A DNA stretch of 64,000 nt from JBBIOU01 sp037443205. GTDB taxonomy: Bacteria; Bacteroidota; Bacteroidia; Flavobacteriales_D; UBA2798. This document shows, in pieces, positions 46,927-55,224 of the stretch. Position 1 is the first letter of the stretch. Every line of letters starts with the position of its first letter. Location: assembly GCA_037443205.1 (NCBI GenBank), contig JBBIOU010000001.1, positions 195,175 to 259,174 of the forward strand. The letters run 5' to 3'. The position numbers were made by a program, and so were the translations under genes. The notes under the pieces were generated by a model that saw only the letters and a program-made list of their open reading frames with translations, was not told the DNA's origin and made no database searches.

Positions 46927-47448
46927 TTACCAGTCAAGGTTATTTTTATCAAACCATTTATTTTGTATTTTAAGTACTTGTTCTATTACATCTCTTACAC
47001 AGCCAAATCCACCTGGTTTAGGCGAAATGTAATGGGCTATTTGTTTAATTTCTTCGGCTGCATCAGCGGGACAAGCAGCAATTGCTACTTTTTGCATGGC
47101 ATGATAATCGGGTAAATCATCGCCCATATATAATATGTTGGCTGGCGAAATATTGTTTTTATGTATATATGCCGATAAACATTTTAATTTATCTGAAGCC
47201 TGCAAATAAACATCATGTACACCCAGATATTCCATTCTTTGTTTTACGGTAATAGAATTTCCACCGGTTATAACAGCTATGCGATAACCTTTTTTTACTG
47301 CGTATTGAATGGCATAACTATCGCGGGCATGCATCGTTCGGGCAAAATCGCCCGGGGGTAATAAATAAACGGTTCCGTTGGTTAGCACCCCGTCAAAGTC
47401 AAACACAAAAGTGTTTATATATTGCAGCAGATTTTTATAATTATCCAT
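46927..47448 (-). CDS. kdsC: KdsC-type HAD phosphatase (3-deoxy-D-manno-octulosonate 8-phosphate phosphatase)
   Basis: HAD-IIIA phosphatase of 173 residues that removes phosphate from KDO-8-P for lipopolysaccharide synthesis. The nucleophile motif FVFDFDGVLTNGTVYLL, the second motif VITGGNS and the third motif NILYMGDDLPDYHAM are present, and the short capless size fits KdsC. It starts 2 nt after the stop of the SirB1-like gene. With lpxH this points to a normal lipid A/KDO pathway. Confidence 0.88.
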   Translation of the reverse strand: MDNYKNLLQYINTFVFDFDGVLTNGTVYLLPPGDFARTMHARDSYAIQYAVKKGYRIAVITGGNSITVKQRMEYLGVHDVYLQASDKLKCLSAYIHKNNISPANILYMGDDLPDYHAMQKVAIAACPADAAEEIKQIAHYISPKPGGFGCVRDVIEQVLKIQNKWFDKNNLDW

Positions 47449-47450
47449 GT

Positions 47451-48359
47451 TTATTCGATTGCTGCTTCGGGGTAATCTTCTCCCAGGGCAGCATAAAGTT
47501 TTTTTAATTCGTTAATTTTTTCTTTGTTGCCATTTTTTGCATAAGCGTAAATAAGATTTGCAATCATTCTACGAATAATTTGTATGTTATCGCAAGGTTT
47601 GTAGTATTCATCATCGGGTTTAATTTTAAGTTCTTTTAAAAATTCATCTATTTCGTTAGCATTAAAAATAGAGCCTCTGCTAAAAGGATTAATGTAAAAC
47701 AAAATATTATATTTATTCTGAACTTCGGCAGGCATTTGCAGCATAGTATGAAATCGGTCAACATAGCAAACTACAAAATGATTGGGAAGATTTACTCCAT
47801 AAACCGGTATATCTAATGATTGGCATACCAAAATATAGATTACCGATAAAGAGAGAGGGTTTCCTTTGCCTGTGTCTAATACGTGGTTAATATAAGAATT
47901 GTGGGGCGAATGAAAGTTGTCTTTATTAGCGCTAAAACCATAGATATCAAAAAGGATATGATTAATTACGCGTATTTGTTCGAATGCCGTAAGGCTATCG
48001 TTTAACTCCAGCCAGACATCCTGTTTAAGTTGATGTAACTTCTTTTTTATTTTAACTTCATCTAATTCGGGGTATTGATATTTTGCTACTAAAATTACTC
48101 CTCTTAATAATTCTTTCCCTTGGTTATCGGCCCAGTGTTTTAGGTTTTTGATTACGTTTTCAAATTGAATCTGGTGAATAATTTCTTCTATTCTGTTTTG
48201 AAAAGTCATACCGTATTGGTTGTGTTCCCAATATTCTTCTAATGCCGGTATGGCTTCTTCGCCAAATGAAATAAGTTTGGAACGTATTTGCTCATAAATT
48301 TTTTCATCCGGGTCGTCAACCAGATTAATTAGTGCTTTTAATTCATCTGCTCGTGCCAA
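47451..48359 (-). CDS. SirB1-type transglutaminase-like protein
   Basis: 302 residues, with an N-terminal helical part and a transglutaminase-like core (about 130-225) that includes YINHVLDTGKGNPLSLSVIYILVCQSLDIPVYGVNLPNHFVVCY. This is the SirB1/COG2912 signature. Helical TPR-like repeats close the protein (IRRMIANLIYAYAKNGNKEKI). The catalytic Cys of true transglutaminases is not clearly kept. Function is unknown, although the family is widespread and often linked to KDO or envelope genes, as here beside kdsC. Confidence 0.82.
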   Translation of the reverse strand: MARADELKALINLVDDPDEKIYEQIRSKLISFGEEAIPALEEYWEHNQYGMTFQNRIEEIIHQIQFENVIKNLKHWADNQGKELLRGVILVAKYQYPELDEVKIKKKLHQLKQDVWLELNDSLTAFEQIRVINHILFDIYGFSANKDNFHSPHNSYINHVLDTGKGNPLSLSVIYILVCQSLDIPVYGVNLPNHFVVCYVDRFHTMLQMPAEVQNKYNILFYINPFSRGSIFNANEIDEFLKELKIKPDDEYYKPCDNIQIIRRMIANLIYAYAKNGNKEKINELKKLYAALGEDYPEAAIE

Positions 48360-48436
48360 AAAAATTAATTTTTAAATTTTAACAAAGTTAGACAAATAAA
48401 AGTTGATTGAGTTTTAAAAAATTGAATTTATAAGCA

Positions 48437-49336
48437 TTAAACTGTTAATCGGTTTAATACAGTTTCAACAAGTTTTTTAACTGTGTCATGATAATTTTTG
48501 CTATATTGGTGTTTATAACGATTTGCAATGATGGCACAAACAGTAGCTGCCTGATGCCCTAATAAACCCGACAAAAAATAAAGGGCGCTGGTTTCCATTT
48601 CATAATTACAAATTTTTAGACCCTTATAATTAAATGTATTAAGTAAGCTATTAATTTGTTCGTTAGCCAGAGGTAAACGAAGCACTCTGCCCTGAGGGCC
48701 ATAAAAACCATTTGCAGTAGCCGTAATACCCGTGTGCATATCTGCAGCAATTTTTTGCAGCAAGGTATTTGATCCTTTTACGACATACGGGATATTAAAA
48801 GGATTTTGCCAGGATGTACTTTTGATAAAGGCGTATTGTATGTCACTTTCGTCCGGTTCAAATGCTGCTTTATAAAATGGTGCTATGCCATCTAAACCCA
48901 ATGCATAAGCAGAAGCCACAAAACTATCCACCTCAATATTTTCCTGTAAAGAGCCTGATGTACCAATGCGAATAAGATTGAGTGATTTTTTTTGGTCTTT
49001 AATATAGCGTGTATTTAAATCAATATTAAACAATGCATCTAATTCGTTTATAACAATATCTATATTGTCTGTACCTATACCGGTAGAAACAACCGAAATT
49101 CTTTGGGAATTAAAATAACCTGTATGGGTAATAAACTCACGGTTTTCAATTTTACATTCTATGTTTGAAAAAAAACCTGAAACTAAACTTACCCTGGCGG
49201 GATCGCCCACAAGTATAATATTTTCGGCAATTTCATCCGGGTGTAAATTCAAATGATAAATTTTTCCTTTTTCGGTAATGATTAATTCTGATTCATGAAT
49301 TGGAGAATTATTTTTTTGTAACGACTGGTTTTTCAT
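48437..49336 (-). CDS. Nucleoside phosphorylase (uridine/purine phosphorylase family)
   Basis: 299-residue member of the NP-I family, cleaving a nucleoside with phosphate into base and ribose 1-phosphate. Motifs are AENIILVGDPARVSLVSGFF (phosphate site), STGIGTDNIDIVINELDAL, LIRIGTSGSLQENIEV, and NYEMETSALYFLSGLLGHQ in the nucleoside site. The order and length fit uridine-phosphorylase-like proteins of this phylum, but base specificity cannot be told by eye. It follows the MBL hydrolase gene in a leftward run. Confidence 0.88.
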   Translation of the reverse strand: MKNQSLQKNNSPIHESELIITEKGKIYHLNLHPDEIAENIILVGDPARVSLVSGFFSNIECKIENREFITHTGYFNSQRISVVSTGIGTDNIDIVINELDALFNIDLNTRYIKDQKKSLNLIRIGTSGSLQENIEVDSFVASAYALGLDGIAPFYKAAFEPDESDIQYAFIKSTSWQNPFNIPYVVKGSNTLLQKIAADMHTGITATANGFYGPQGRVLRLPLANEQINSLLNTFNYKGLKICNYEMETSALYFLSGLLGHQAATVCAIIANRYKHQYSKNYHDTVKKLVETVLNRLTV

Positions 49337-49357
49337 ATATATATTGCATGTAAAAGT

Positions 49358-50119
49358 TTATATCTCGATGGTTAATCCGTCATAAGCCAGAGTGATATTG
49401 TGTGGTAATTCAACCGACACTTCGTGATGAGTACCCAGTAAATGACTGATATGAGTTAAATAGGCTTTTTCAGGTTTAATAATATTTATAAAATCTATGG
49501 CTTCCTGCAACGTAAAATGCGAGATGTGCTTGTGTCTTCTTAACGCATTTATAACTAATACTTTTGTGCCTTTTATTTTCTCAACTTCTGCAGGTTGTAT
49601 GGTTTTAGCATCGGTAATGTATGTAAAATCGTTTATTCTAAAAGCCTTAACGGGCATTTGGTAATGCAATACCTCGATAGGAATTATTTTTATATTATTT
49701 ATATAAAATTCATGATTATCTATTTCAATTAAATTAAATGAAGGAACACCCGGATATTTATTTTCTTCAAAAGCATAATAAAATTCTCGTTTGATGGCTT
49801 TTTGAACAGCTGCTGTAGCGTATATATCTATATCTGCATTTTGTTTAAAGTTAAATGCCCTTACATCGTCTAAACCGGCAATATGGTCTTTATGTTCGTG
49901 TGTAAATAAAACAGCATCCAGATGCATTACTTGTTCTCTGAGCATTTGTTGCCTGAAATCAGGCCCTGTGTCTATCACCAAATTCAAATTGTTAATCTGC
50001 AGCATAACAGACGAACGCAGTCTTTTATCGCGGCTATCGGCAGATTGGCATACCCTGCAATCGCAAGCGATAACCGGTACACCTTGCGATGTGCCCGTAC
50101 CTAAAAAAACAACCTTCAT
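49358..50119 (-). CDS. MBL-fold metallohydrolase, PhnP-like
   Basis: About 253 residues from the ATG at 50119, chosen because the fold begins there (MKVVFLGTGTSQGVPVI); an ATG three codons earlier is possible. The metallo-beta-lactamase motif HEHKDH occurs in AVLFTHEHKDHIAGLDD, with LVIDTGPDFRQQMLRE before it and YLTHISHLLGTHHEV near the end. The N-terminal CDCRVCQS cysteines match PhnP-like phosphodiesterases that act on cyclic phosphates. No phosphonate genes are near, so the substrate remains open. Confidence 0.86.
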   Translation of the reverse strand: MKVVFLGTGTSQGVPVIACDCRVCQSADSRDKRLRSSVMLQINNLNLVIDTGPDFRQQMLREQVMHLDAVLFTHEHKDHIAGLDDVRAFNFKQNADIDIYATAAVQKAIKREFYYAFEENKYPGVPSFNLIEIDNHEFYINNIKIIPIEVLHYQMPVKAFRINDFTYITDAKTIQPAEVEKIKGTKVLVINALRRHKHISHFTLQEAIDFINIIKPEKAYLTHISHLLGTHHEVSVELPHNITLAYDGLTIEI

Positions 50120-50227
50120 ACCGCTCATAACTATGTGGCTAAAATAAATAAATAATTTTTACTTTTAAGATATTGTTAATCGTGCGAGTTGTTTTATTTT
50201 ATTTATAAATTTGTACAAATTAACCGC

Positions 50228-50788
50228 ATGAAAAATAAAGCTAATTTTTTTAAGGAGTTTTTAAGAGAACGTAAAACAGTTGGAGCAATTACCCCCAGTT
50301 CTAAGTATTTAGCTAAAAAAATGTTAAGCCCCATAGATTTTAATAAAGCTCTTAATATTGTTGAATTAGGCCCCGGAACAGGAATCATTACCAAAGAAAT
50401 TATTAAAAAAATGAGGTCTGATGCACGTTTATTAGTATTTGAAACACAAAAAAATTTTTGTGATTTGTTGAATCATGAAATTAACGATAAGCGAGTAACA
50501 ATAATTAATGATACGGCCGAAAAAATGGAAGAATATCTTCGTAAATATGGTATAGAAAAAGCCGATTATACTGTTTCTTCCTTGCCTTTTATGATTATAC
50601 CCGATACAGCAAAAAACACCATTTTAAATACTGCTGTAAAATTTCTTAAAGATGACGGGTTATTTATACAATATCAATATTCACTTAATGCTCTGAAATT
50701 ACTAAAGTCAAAATTTAAAAATGTAAAACTTGATTTTACGCCTATCAATATCCCTCCGGCATTTATATATAAATGTAGTTTAAATTAG
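50228..50788 (+). CDS. SAM-dependent methyltransferase (KsgA/PmtA-like)
   Basis: 186 residues from the ATG at 50228. An upstream in-frame start would add 13 hydrophobic residues without any family match. The class I methyltransferase motif I is LNIVELGPGTGIITKEI, preceded by VGAITPSSKYLAKKM as in phospholipid N-methyltransferase-like and rRNA-dimethylase-like proteins. A later segment, ADYTVSSLPFMIIPD, corresponds to the motif IV region. The substrate (phospholipid or other) cannot be decided. It is alone on its strand here. Confidence 0.82.
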   Translation: MKNKANFFKEFLRERKTVGAITPSSKYLAKKMLSPIDFNKALNIVELGPGTGIITKEIIKKMRSDARLLVFETQKNFCDLLNHEINDKRVTIINDTAEKMEEYLRKYGIEKADYTVSSLPFMIIPDTAKNTILNTAVKFLKDDGLFIQYQYSLNALKLLKSKFKNVKLDFTPINIPPAFIYKCSLN

Positions 50789-50864
50789 CTTCCAATAGTC
50801 ATTAAAGTTTTTTTATAAACTGAGTAACATATTTTTTCTGAATACTTCTTGTAATCTTTACTTT
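50789..50864. other. Spacer between the methyltransferase gene and MITE-like copy 2
   Basis: Short AT-rich spacer. An antisense ORF (50785-51138) spans it and the adjoining repeat but is rejected as a gene because most of its central residues are read from the repeat. Confidence 0.3.
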
Positions 50865-51003
50865 TATCCCACATTACGCATGCTAATGCGTAATGTTCGC
50901 CTAATGGCGGATAACCCAAATCCCACACGACAGTCAACACACTCAGTCCGCCTCTGGCCGAAAATTTGAACTTTTTCAAATTTCTAATGCTGAATTTGGG
51001 TTT
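50865..51003 (-). repeat. MITE-like repeat, copy 2 (family II)
   Basis: The reverse complement of the 37621-37761 element with scattered substitutions. The same hairpins are seen, including the 9-bp stem ATTACGCAT/ATGCGTAAT near 50874-50895 and GCC-TAAT-GGC. It lies in the 474-bp gap between the methyltransferase gene and the PKD protein gene. No gene is supported in that gap. Confidence 0.82.
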
Positions 51004-51262
51004 ATAAAGTGTAATCAAGCACTCATAATCTCTAAACATTTTTAACGTATATAACAGAACTGAGTTAAAAAAACACATAAGTAATATCCTATCAATTAAG
51101 AGGGGCAGCACATCAGCATTTCTTCTGATTTTTAACATAAAACGGGAAAGTGGTTGAAAACACTGCTAATCAATTGTTTTTTAAGGGTATATTTTAAAAT
51201 ATTTTGTGTATAGAAGGCAACTAATTGGTTAAATTTAGTCTTTAGAAAAAAACATTACACTT

Positions 51263-54200
51263 ATGAAAAAGCGGATTATTTTGGTATTTGTTTGTATGGC
51301 AACACTGCATTTATATTTGGTTGCCCAGCACATACACGATAATTATAATGGTTTCTTACCAAAGCAAATAAACTTAGATAAAGACAGAGGTAGCCAAGCC
51401 GAACAGATTGCTGCAATCTATTTTAGTAAAGATGCGGTGGCAGAACGTTTATGCAAACTTTCGGGCGATAATCCGGCATTGGTAAATCAATATATAGATA
51501 AATTGATGACCTTCGTAAATCATGCTAAATCAAAATTTTTTAAGGCCTATATTTCTGATAAATTATCTTTAAGCGAAACTGAAATATTAATCCACGAAAA
51601 ATCTTTGGTTTTATTAAGCAAATACCATGATTTAAAAGCGGGTAAAAACATTCTTAAAACCCCTGCTTCAACAACCGTAGTAGAAACCGAAAACAGCATC
51701 AAAGGCTTTATTGGCGGTGAAAGACAATTAAACGGCCCTTGCTTAAACCCCGATATGGAAACCTGCGATTTTACCGACTGGGAATTATTTTATGGCACGG
51801 TTGATAATAACCCTTATAATTTTGTCAATCCGCAAGCTACTACCTGCTGGGCTACCTGGCCGGCAAATAACAATTGTCCGGGTAATAGTGGTTACGACCA
51901 ACACCATATAGTAACCGGTGGAAACGACCAGTTCGGCTTTCCTATGGTAAACCCTGATGGCGGTAGTTGTTCGGTAATGTTAGGAGATTATACTGCTTAT
52001 AATTACGGTGCTGCTTCGATGCGAAAAACATTTTTGGTAAGTCCCGGCAACGCAGTTTTAACTATCAGTTATGCAGCCGTATTAGAAGACGGAGGACATA
52101 CAGCCGGTGAACAACCATTTTTCAGGGTACGAGTTTATAACCAGAGTAATAACGAATTGTCGTGCGGTACTGTAAACGTATATGCCAATGACGGGCAACC
52201 CGGTTGGAACAACACCGGTGCCATACAATGGAGACCTTGGACAAATTTATTTATTCCACTTTCAGGCTATATCGGGCAAAACATTACCATCGAATTTACA
52301 GTAGGCGATTGTAGTCAAGGTGGTCATTATGCTTATGCTTATGTTGAAGCAAGTTGCAACCCGATGTCATTAACCTCTAACAGCGGAGGCTGCTCAGGAA
52401 CCGTAAATTTACAAGCCCCTCCGGGCGCTGCTTCTTATCAATGGAATACGGGTGCTACTACGCAAAGTATCAATGTTACAACTTCGGGTTATTATTCGGT
52501 GCAGGTAATACCCGTTACCGGACCCGCCTGCGCCATAACCTTAGATACCAATATTACCATAAATGCCAACCCGCCAACCCCAAATTTTACAAACAATGCC
52601 CCTGTTTGCTACGGCACACCCGTATCATTTCAAAATACCTCTGTAGCAGCTCCGGGCGACCCTATCACGCAGTATTCGTGGGATTTTGGTGATGGCTCGC
52701 CACTCAATAACCAGCAAAATCCACAACACACATACACCAACCCTGCCGGAGGTAATTACAATGTAACCTTAACCATTACTACTCAAGGCGGCTGCGTTGA
52801 AAGCATAACTTATCCTGTTACACAACCACCGCAATTAACCACTCCAACCAATAGCGTTATCGAATCATGCCCCGGAGCATGTAACGGACAAGCCATTGTT
52901 GCACCACAAGGGGGTGTGCAACCCTACACCTATGCATGGACTACTGGTGGTAATCCTATCGGTGGTAATAATCCGGCTCTTACTAATTTATGTGCAGGTA
53001 ATTACAGTGTAGTTGTAACCGATAATATGGGCTGCACCCAAAATGCCAACATTAATGTAGGAAGCGGTACTCCGCCCACAATAACTAATATAGCTGTAAC
53101 CCACACAAGTTGTCCCGGTTCTTGCGATGGCAGTATAACCATTACGGCAGGGCCTAATGTAACCCAATACAGTGTGGATAACGGTGTTACTTTTCAAGCA
53201 GGTAATGTTTTTAATAATCAATGTGCCGGAAACTACAATATTGTTGTTCAAGATGCCAACGGATGTCAAGCAACCGGAAATGCACAAATCAACTCTGTTA
53301 ACACCTTAAATATTATTCCTGGTCCAAACCAAACAATTTGCATTGGTCAAAGTACCACCATCAGTGTTAATGGTAACGGAGGAACTGCTCCGCTGGTATT
53401 TATTTGGGATAACGGGTTACCCAATGGTACTTCGCATAATGTTAACCCTGCTAGCACAACTGTATATTCTGTTTATGTGCAAGATGCAAACGGATGCACA
53501 ACTCCTCCGGTGCAAATTACCGTAAATGTTCATCCGCCACTTCAGGTTGTTGCCTTGCAAGACCAATCAATTTGTCCCGGACAACAAGCCAATATTACAG
53601 CTCAGGCAGCGGGTGGCAATGGCGGACCCTATACCTATACCTGGACAGATGGAGTTAATAATTACAATGGTCAAAATCAAACAGTTTCACCAACCACCAC
53701 CACTGTTTACACTGTAACCGCCACCGACAACTGCACCACTCCTGTCGCTACCGACCAGGTTACTATTACCGTAAATCCTGTTCCTAACGTAACATTTACA
53801 GCCGATAACCTTCAAGGTTGTTCGCCTGTTGCGGGTACTTTTACCAATAACACCGACCCAAATTTAACCGGTAGCTGTTTGTGGGATTTTGGAAATGGTG
53901 TAACCTCAAACAATTGTAACCCAACTTACAACTTTACTCAACCCGGTTGTTACAACATTACCCTCACGGTTACTTCACCACAAGGCTGTGTAGGCACACT
54001 TACCCAAAATCAATATATATGTGTGTGGCCTAATCCTGTTGCTGACTTTATTCCTACTCCTCAACCCACCAATATATTAAGCCCTCAAATACAATTTACC
54101 AATACTTCGCAAGGAGCCACCATTTATAGCTGGGACTTTGCCGGTTTGGGTAATTCAAATGATGTTCATCCGGTATTTACTTTTCCCGACCAAGACCCCG

Positions 54201-54565
54201 GAACCTATATGGTATGTTTACAAGTAGAAAACCAATATGGTTGTATAGACGATATTTGCAAACCGGTAATAATTGATGATTACTTTACCATTTACGTACC
54301 AAACGCATTTACACCAACCGGTGATGGCATTAATGATATTTTCATACCGATTATTGATGGCATTGACCCCGAGTCGTATGAATTTATGATTTTTAACCGA
54401 TGGGGAGAACTCATTTTTCAAACCAATAATCCGCAAAAAGGATGGGACGGAACCCACCGTGGTGTAAACGCTCAGCAAGATGTATATGTATGGAAAATTA
54501 TTGTAAAAGATGCCATTGAACATAAAAAACGTACTTATTACGGACACGTAACCTTATTAAGGTAA
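51263..54565 (+). CDS. Large PKD/SprB-like secreted protein with gliding-type (type B) sorting domain
   Basis: 1100 residues. A signal peptide (ILVFVCMATLHLYLVAQ) is followed by an N-terminal helical region (to about 130), a beta domain with Cys pairs (TCDFTDWELFYGTVDNNPYN ... FTVGDCSQGGHYAYAYVEA), PKD modules (YSWDFGDGSPLNNQQ; CLWDFGNGVTSNN), and SprB-type repeats (GVQPYTYAWTTGGNP ... CAGNYSVVVTDNMGCTQNA). The C-terminus is a gliding-motility-associated type B domain (YVPNAFTPTGDGINDIFIP, then FNRWGELIFQTNN and GWDGTHRG). Such proteins are exported by the T9SS, usually with help from a PorP/SprF partner, and act as adhesins. It stands alone and ends just before an IS remnant. Confidence 0.92.
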   Translation: MKKRIILVFVCMATLHLYLVAQHIHDNYNGFLPKQINLDKDRGSQAEQIAAIYFSKDAVAERLCKLSGDNPALVNQYIDKLMTFVNHAKSKFFKAYISDKLSLSETEILIHEKSLVLLSKYHDLKAGKNILKTPASTTVVETENSIKGFIGGERQLNGPCLNPDMETCDFTDWELFYGTVDNNPYNFVNPQATTCWATWPANNNCPGNSGYDQHHIVTGGNDQFGFPMVNPDGGSCSVMLGDYTAYNYGAASMRKTFLVSPGNAVLTISYAAVLEDGGHTAGEQPFFRVRVYNQSNNELSCGTVNVYANDGQPGWNNTGAIQWRPWTNLFIPLSGYIGQNITIEFTVGDCSQGGHYAYAYVEASCNPMSLTSNSGGCSGTVNLQAPPGAASYQWNTGATTQSINVTTSGYYSVQVIPVTGPACAITLDTNITINANPPTPNFTNNAPVCYGTPVSFQNTSVAAPGDPITQYSWDFGDGSPLNNQQNPQHTYTNPAGGNYNVTLTITTQGGCVESITYPVTQPPQLTTPTNSVIESCPGACNGQAIVAPQGGVQPYTYAWTTGGNPIGGNNPALTNLCAGNYSVVVTDNMGCTQNANINVGSGTPPTITNIAVTHTSCPGSCDGSITITAGPNVTQYSVDNGVTFQAGNVFNNQCAGNYNIVVQDANGCQATGNAQINSVNTLNIIPGPNQTICIGQSTTISVNGNGGTAPLVFIWDNGLPNGTSHNVNPASTTVYSVYVQDANGCTTPPVQITVNVHPPLQVVALQDQSICPGQQANITAQAAGGNGGPYTYTWTDGVNNYNGQNQTVSPTTTTVYTVTATDNCTTPVATDQVTITVNPVPNVTFTADNLQGCSPVAGTFTNNTDPNLTGSCLWDFGNGVTSNNCNPTYNFTQPGCYNITLTVTSPQGCVGTLTQNQYICVWPNPVADFIPTPQPTNILSPQIQFTNTSQGATIYSWDFAGLGNSNDVHPVFTFPDQDPGTYMVCLQVENQYGCIDDICKPVIIDDYFTIYVPNAFTPTGDGINDIFIPIIDGIDPESYEFMIFNRWGELIFQTNNPQKGWDGTHRGVNAQQDVYVWKIIVKDAIEHKKRTYYGHVTLLR

Positions 54566-54572
54566 ATATTAG

Positions 54573-55025
54573 TGTCTCGTCCTGAAATAGGTTGACAAAA
54601 AATCAACTTAAATTAGGACAAGAAAAAATGGAAAAGTACGATCAAAAATTAAAGGAAAGAGTAATAGCAGATTACCTATCTGGCGGAGGGACTTACCGCC
54701 AATTACAAGGAAAATATGGAATTGATTATCGCTTTATACACCAGTGACTTCAAACGTTTAAAGAATCTTAAAATATATCAAAAAAGCCAAGCTGTTACTC
54801 TTGACTTAATCATCGATATACTTCGTCACACAGCGATTTATTTACTCACAAATAATTTGTTTTTAAAACGTGTTCGTGATTGCTAAAGCAATTCCTGGCA
54901 GGTTGCTTCCGTTTTCATCGGTAATGCAAAATTATAATTGTAAAGTGGTTTTAGGATTAAAAACTAAAGGTAAATTTGTGTCAGGTTAAACACCAAAAAA
55001 TTGTCAACTTTTTTAGGACGAAACA
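54573..55025 (+). mobile_element. Remnant insertion sequence (IS3-type) with both inverted ends
   Basis: The left end TGTCTCGTCCTGAAATAGG (from 54573) and the reverse complement of the right end, TGTTTCGTCCTAAAAAAG (ending at 55025), share TCGTCCT-AAA-A-GTTGACAA with few mismatches. These are the ends of one element. Inside the left end lies the beginning of an OrfA-type transposase gene; the bulk of the transposase is gone. Only about 450 bases remain, far less than a full IS3 element. No target duplication was found. It sits between the PKD protein gene and hsdR. Confidence 0.72.
54628..54747 (+). pseudogene. Transposase OrfA fragment
   Basis: A 39-residue ORF reading MEKYDQKLKERVIADYLSG then GGTYRQLQGKYGIDYRFIHQ, the start of an IS3-type helix-turn-helix OrfA. 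It ends in TGA where related proteins have Trp (TGG). Reading through the TGA gives only eight more residues before TAA. It is clearly a decayed fragment of the surrounding IS remnant. Confidence 0.7.
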
Positions 55026-55073
55026 AACGACAACATACAGACCATATTTCAAGCGGACAGCGAGTAAGCCGAC

Positions 55074-55177
55074 CCCGAAAGCATTCGGGACCGCACCTTC
55101 TGTGTTTTTTATTTTTTTCCCACCCGCAAGCCGACCCTTTGCAAAGCCAAAAGATCCACTTTTTGCCAACGCACAGA
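55074..55177 (+). repeat. Left flanking repeat of the restriction locus
   Basis: It contains the palindrome CCCGAA-AGCA-TTCGGG (55074-55089) followed by ACC, and 76 bases later GCCAACGCACAGA (55165-55177). The same two blocks, in the same order and orientation but closer together, occur right after hsdM at 62191-62234. Confidence 0.6.
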
Positions 55178-55224
55178 CTGATTAACGTGATTAAAAAAGT
55201 AACTTTGACCGACTTAGATTTTAG

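Noticed and set aside
50785..51138. Minus-strand ORF of 117 codons
   Set aside because: Its central residues (GGLSVLTVVWDLGYPPLGEH and following) are read from the MITE-like repeat, so it is a translated repeat and not a supported gene.
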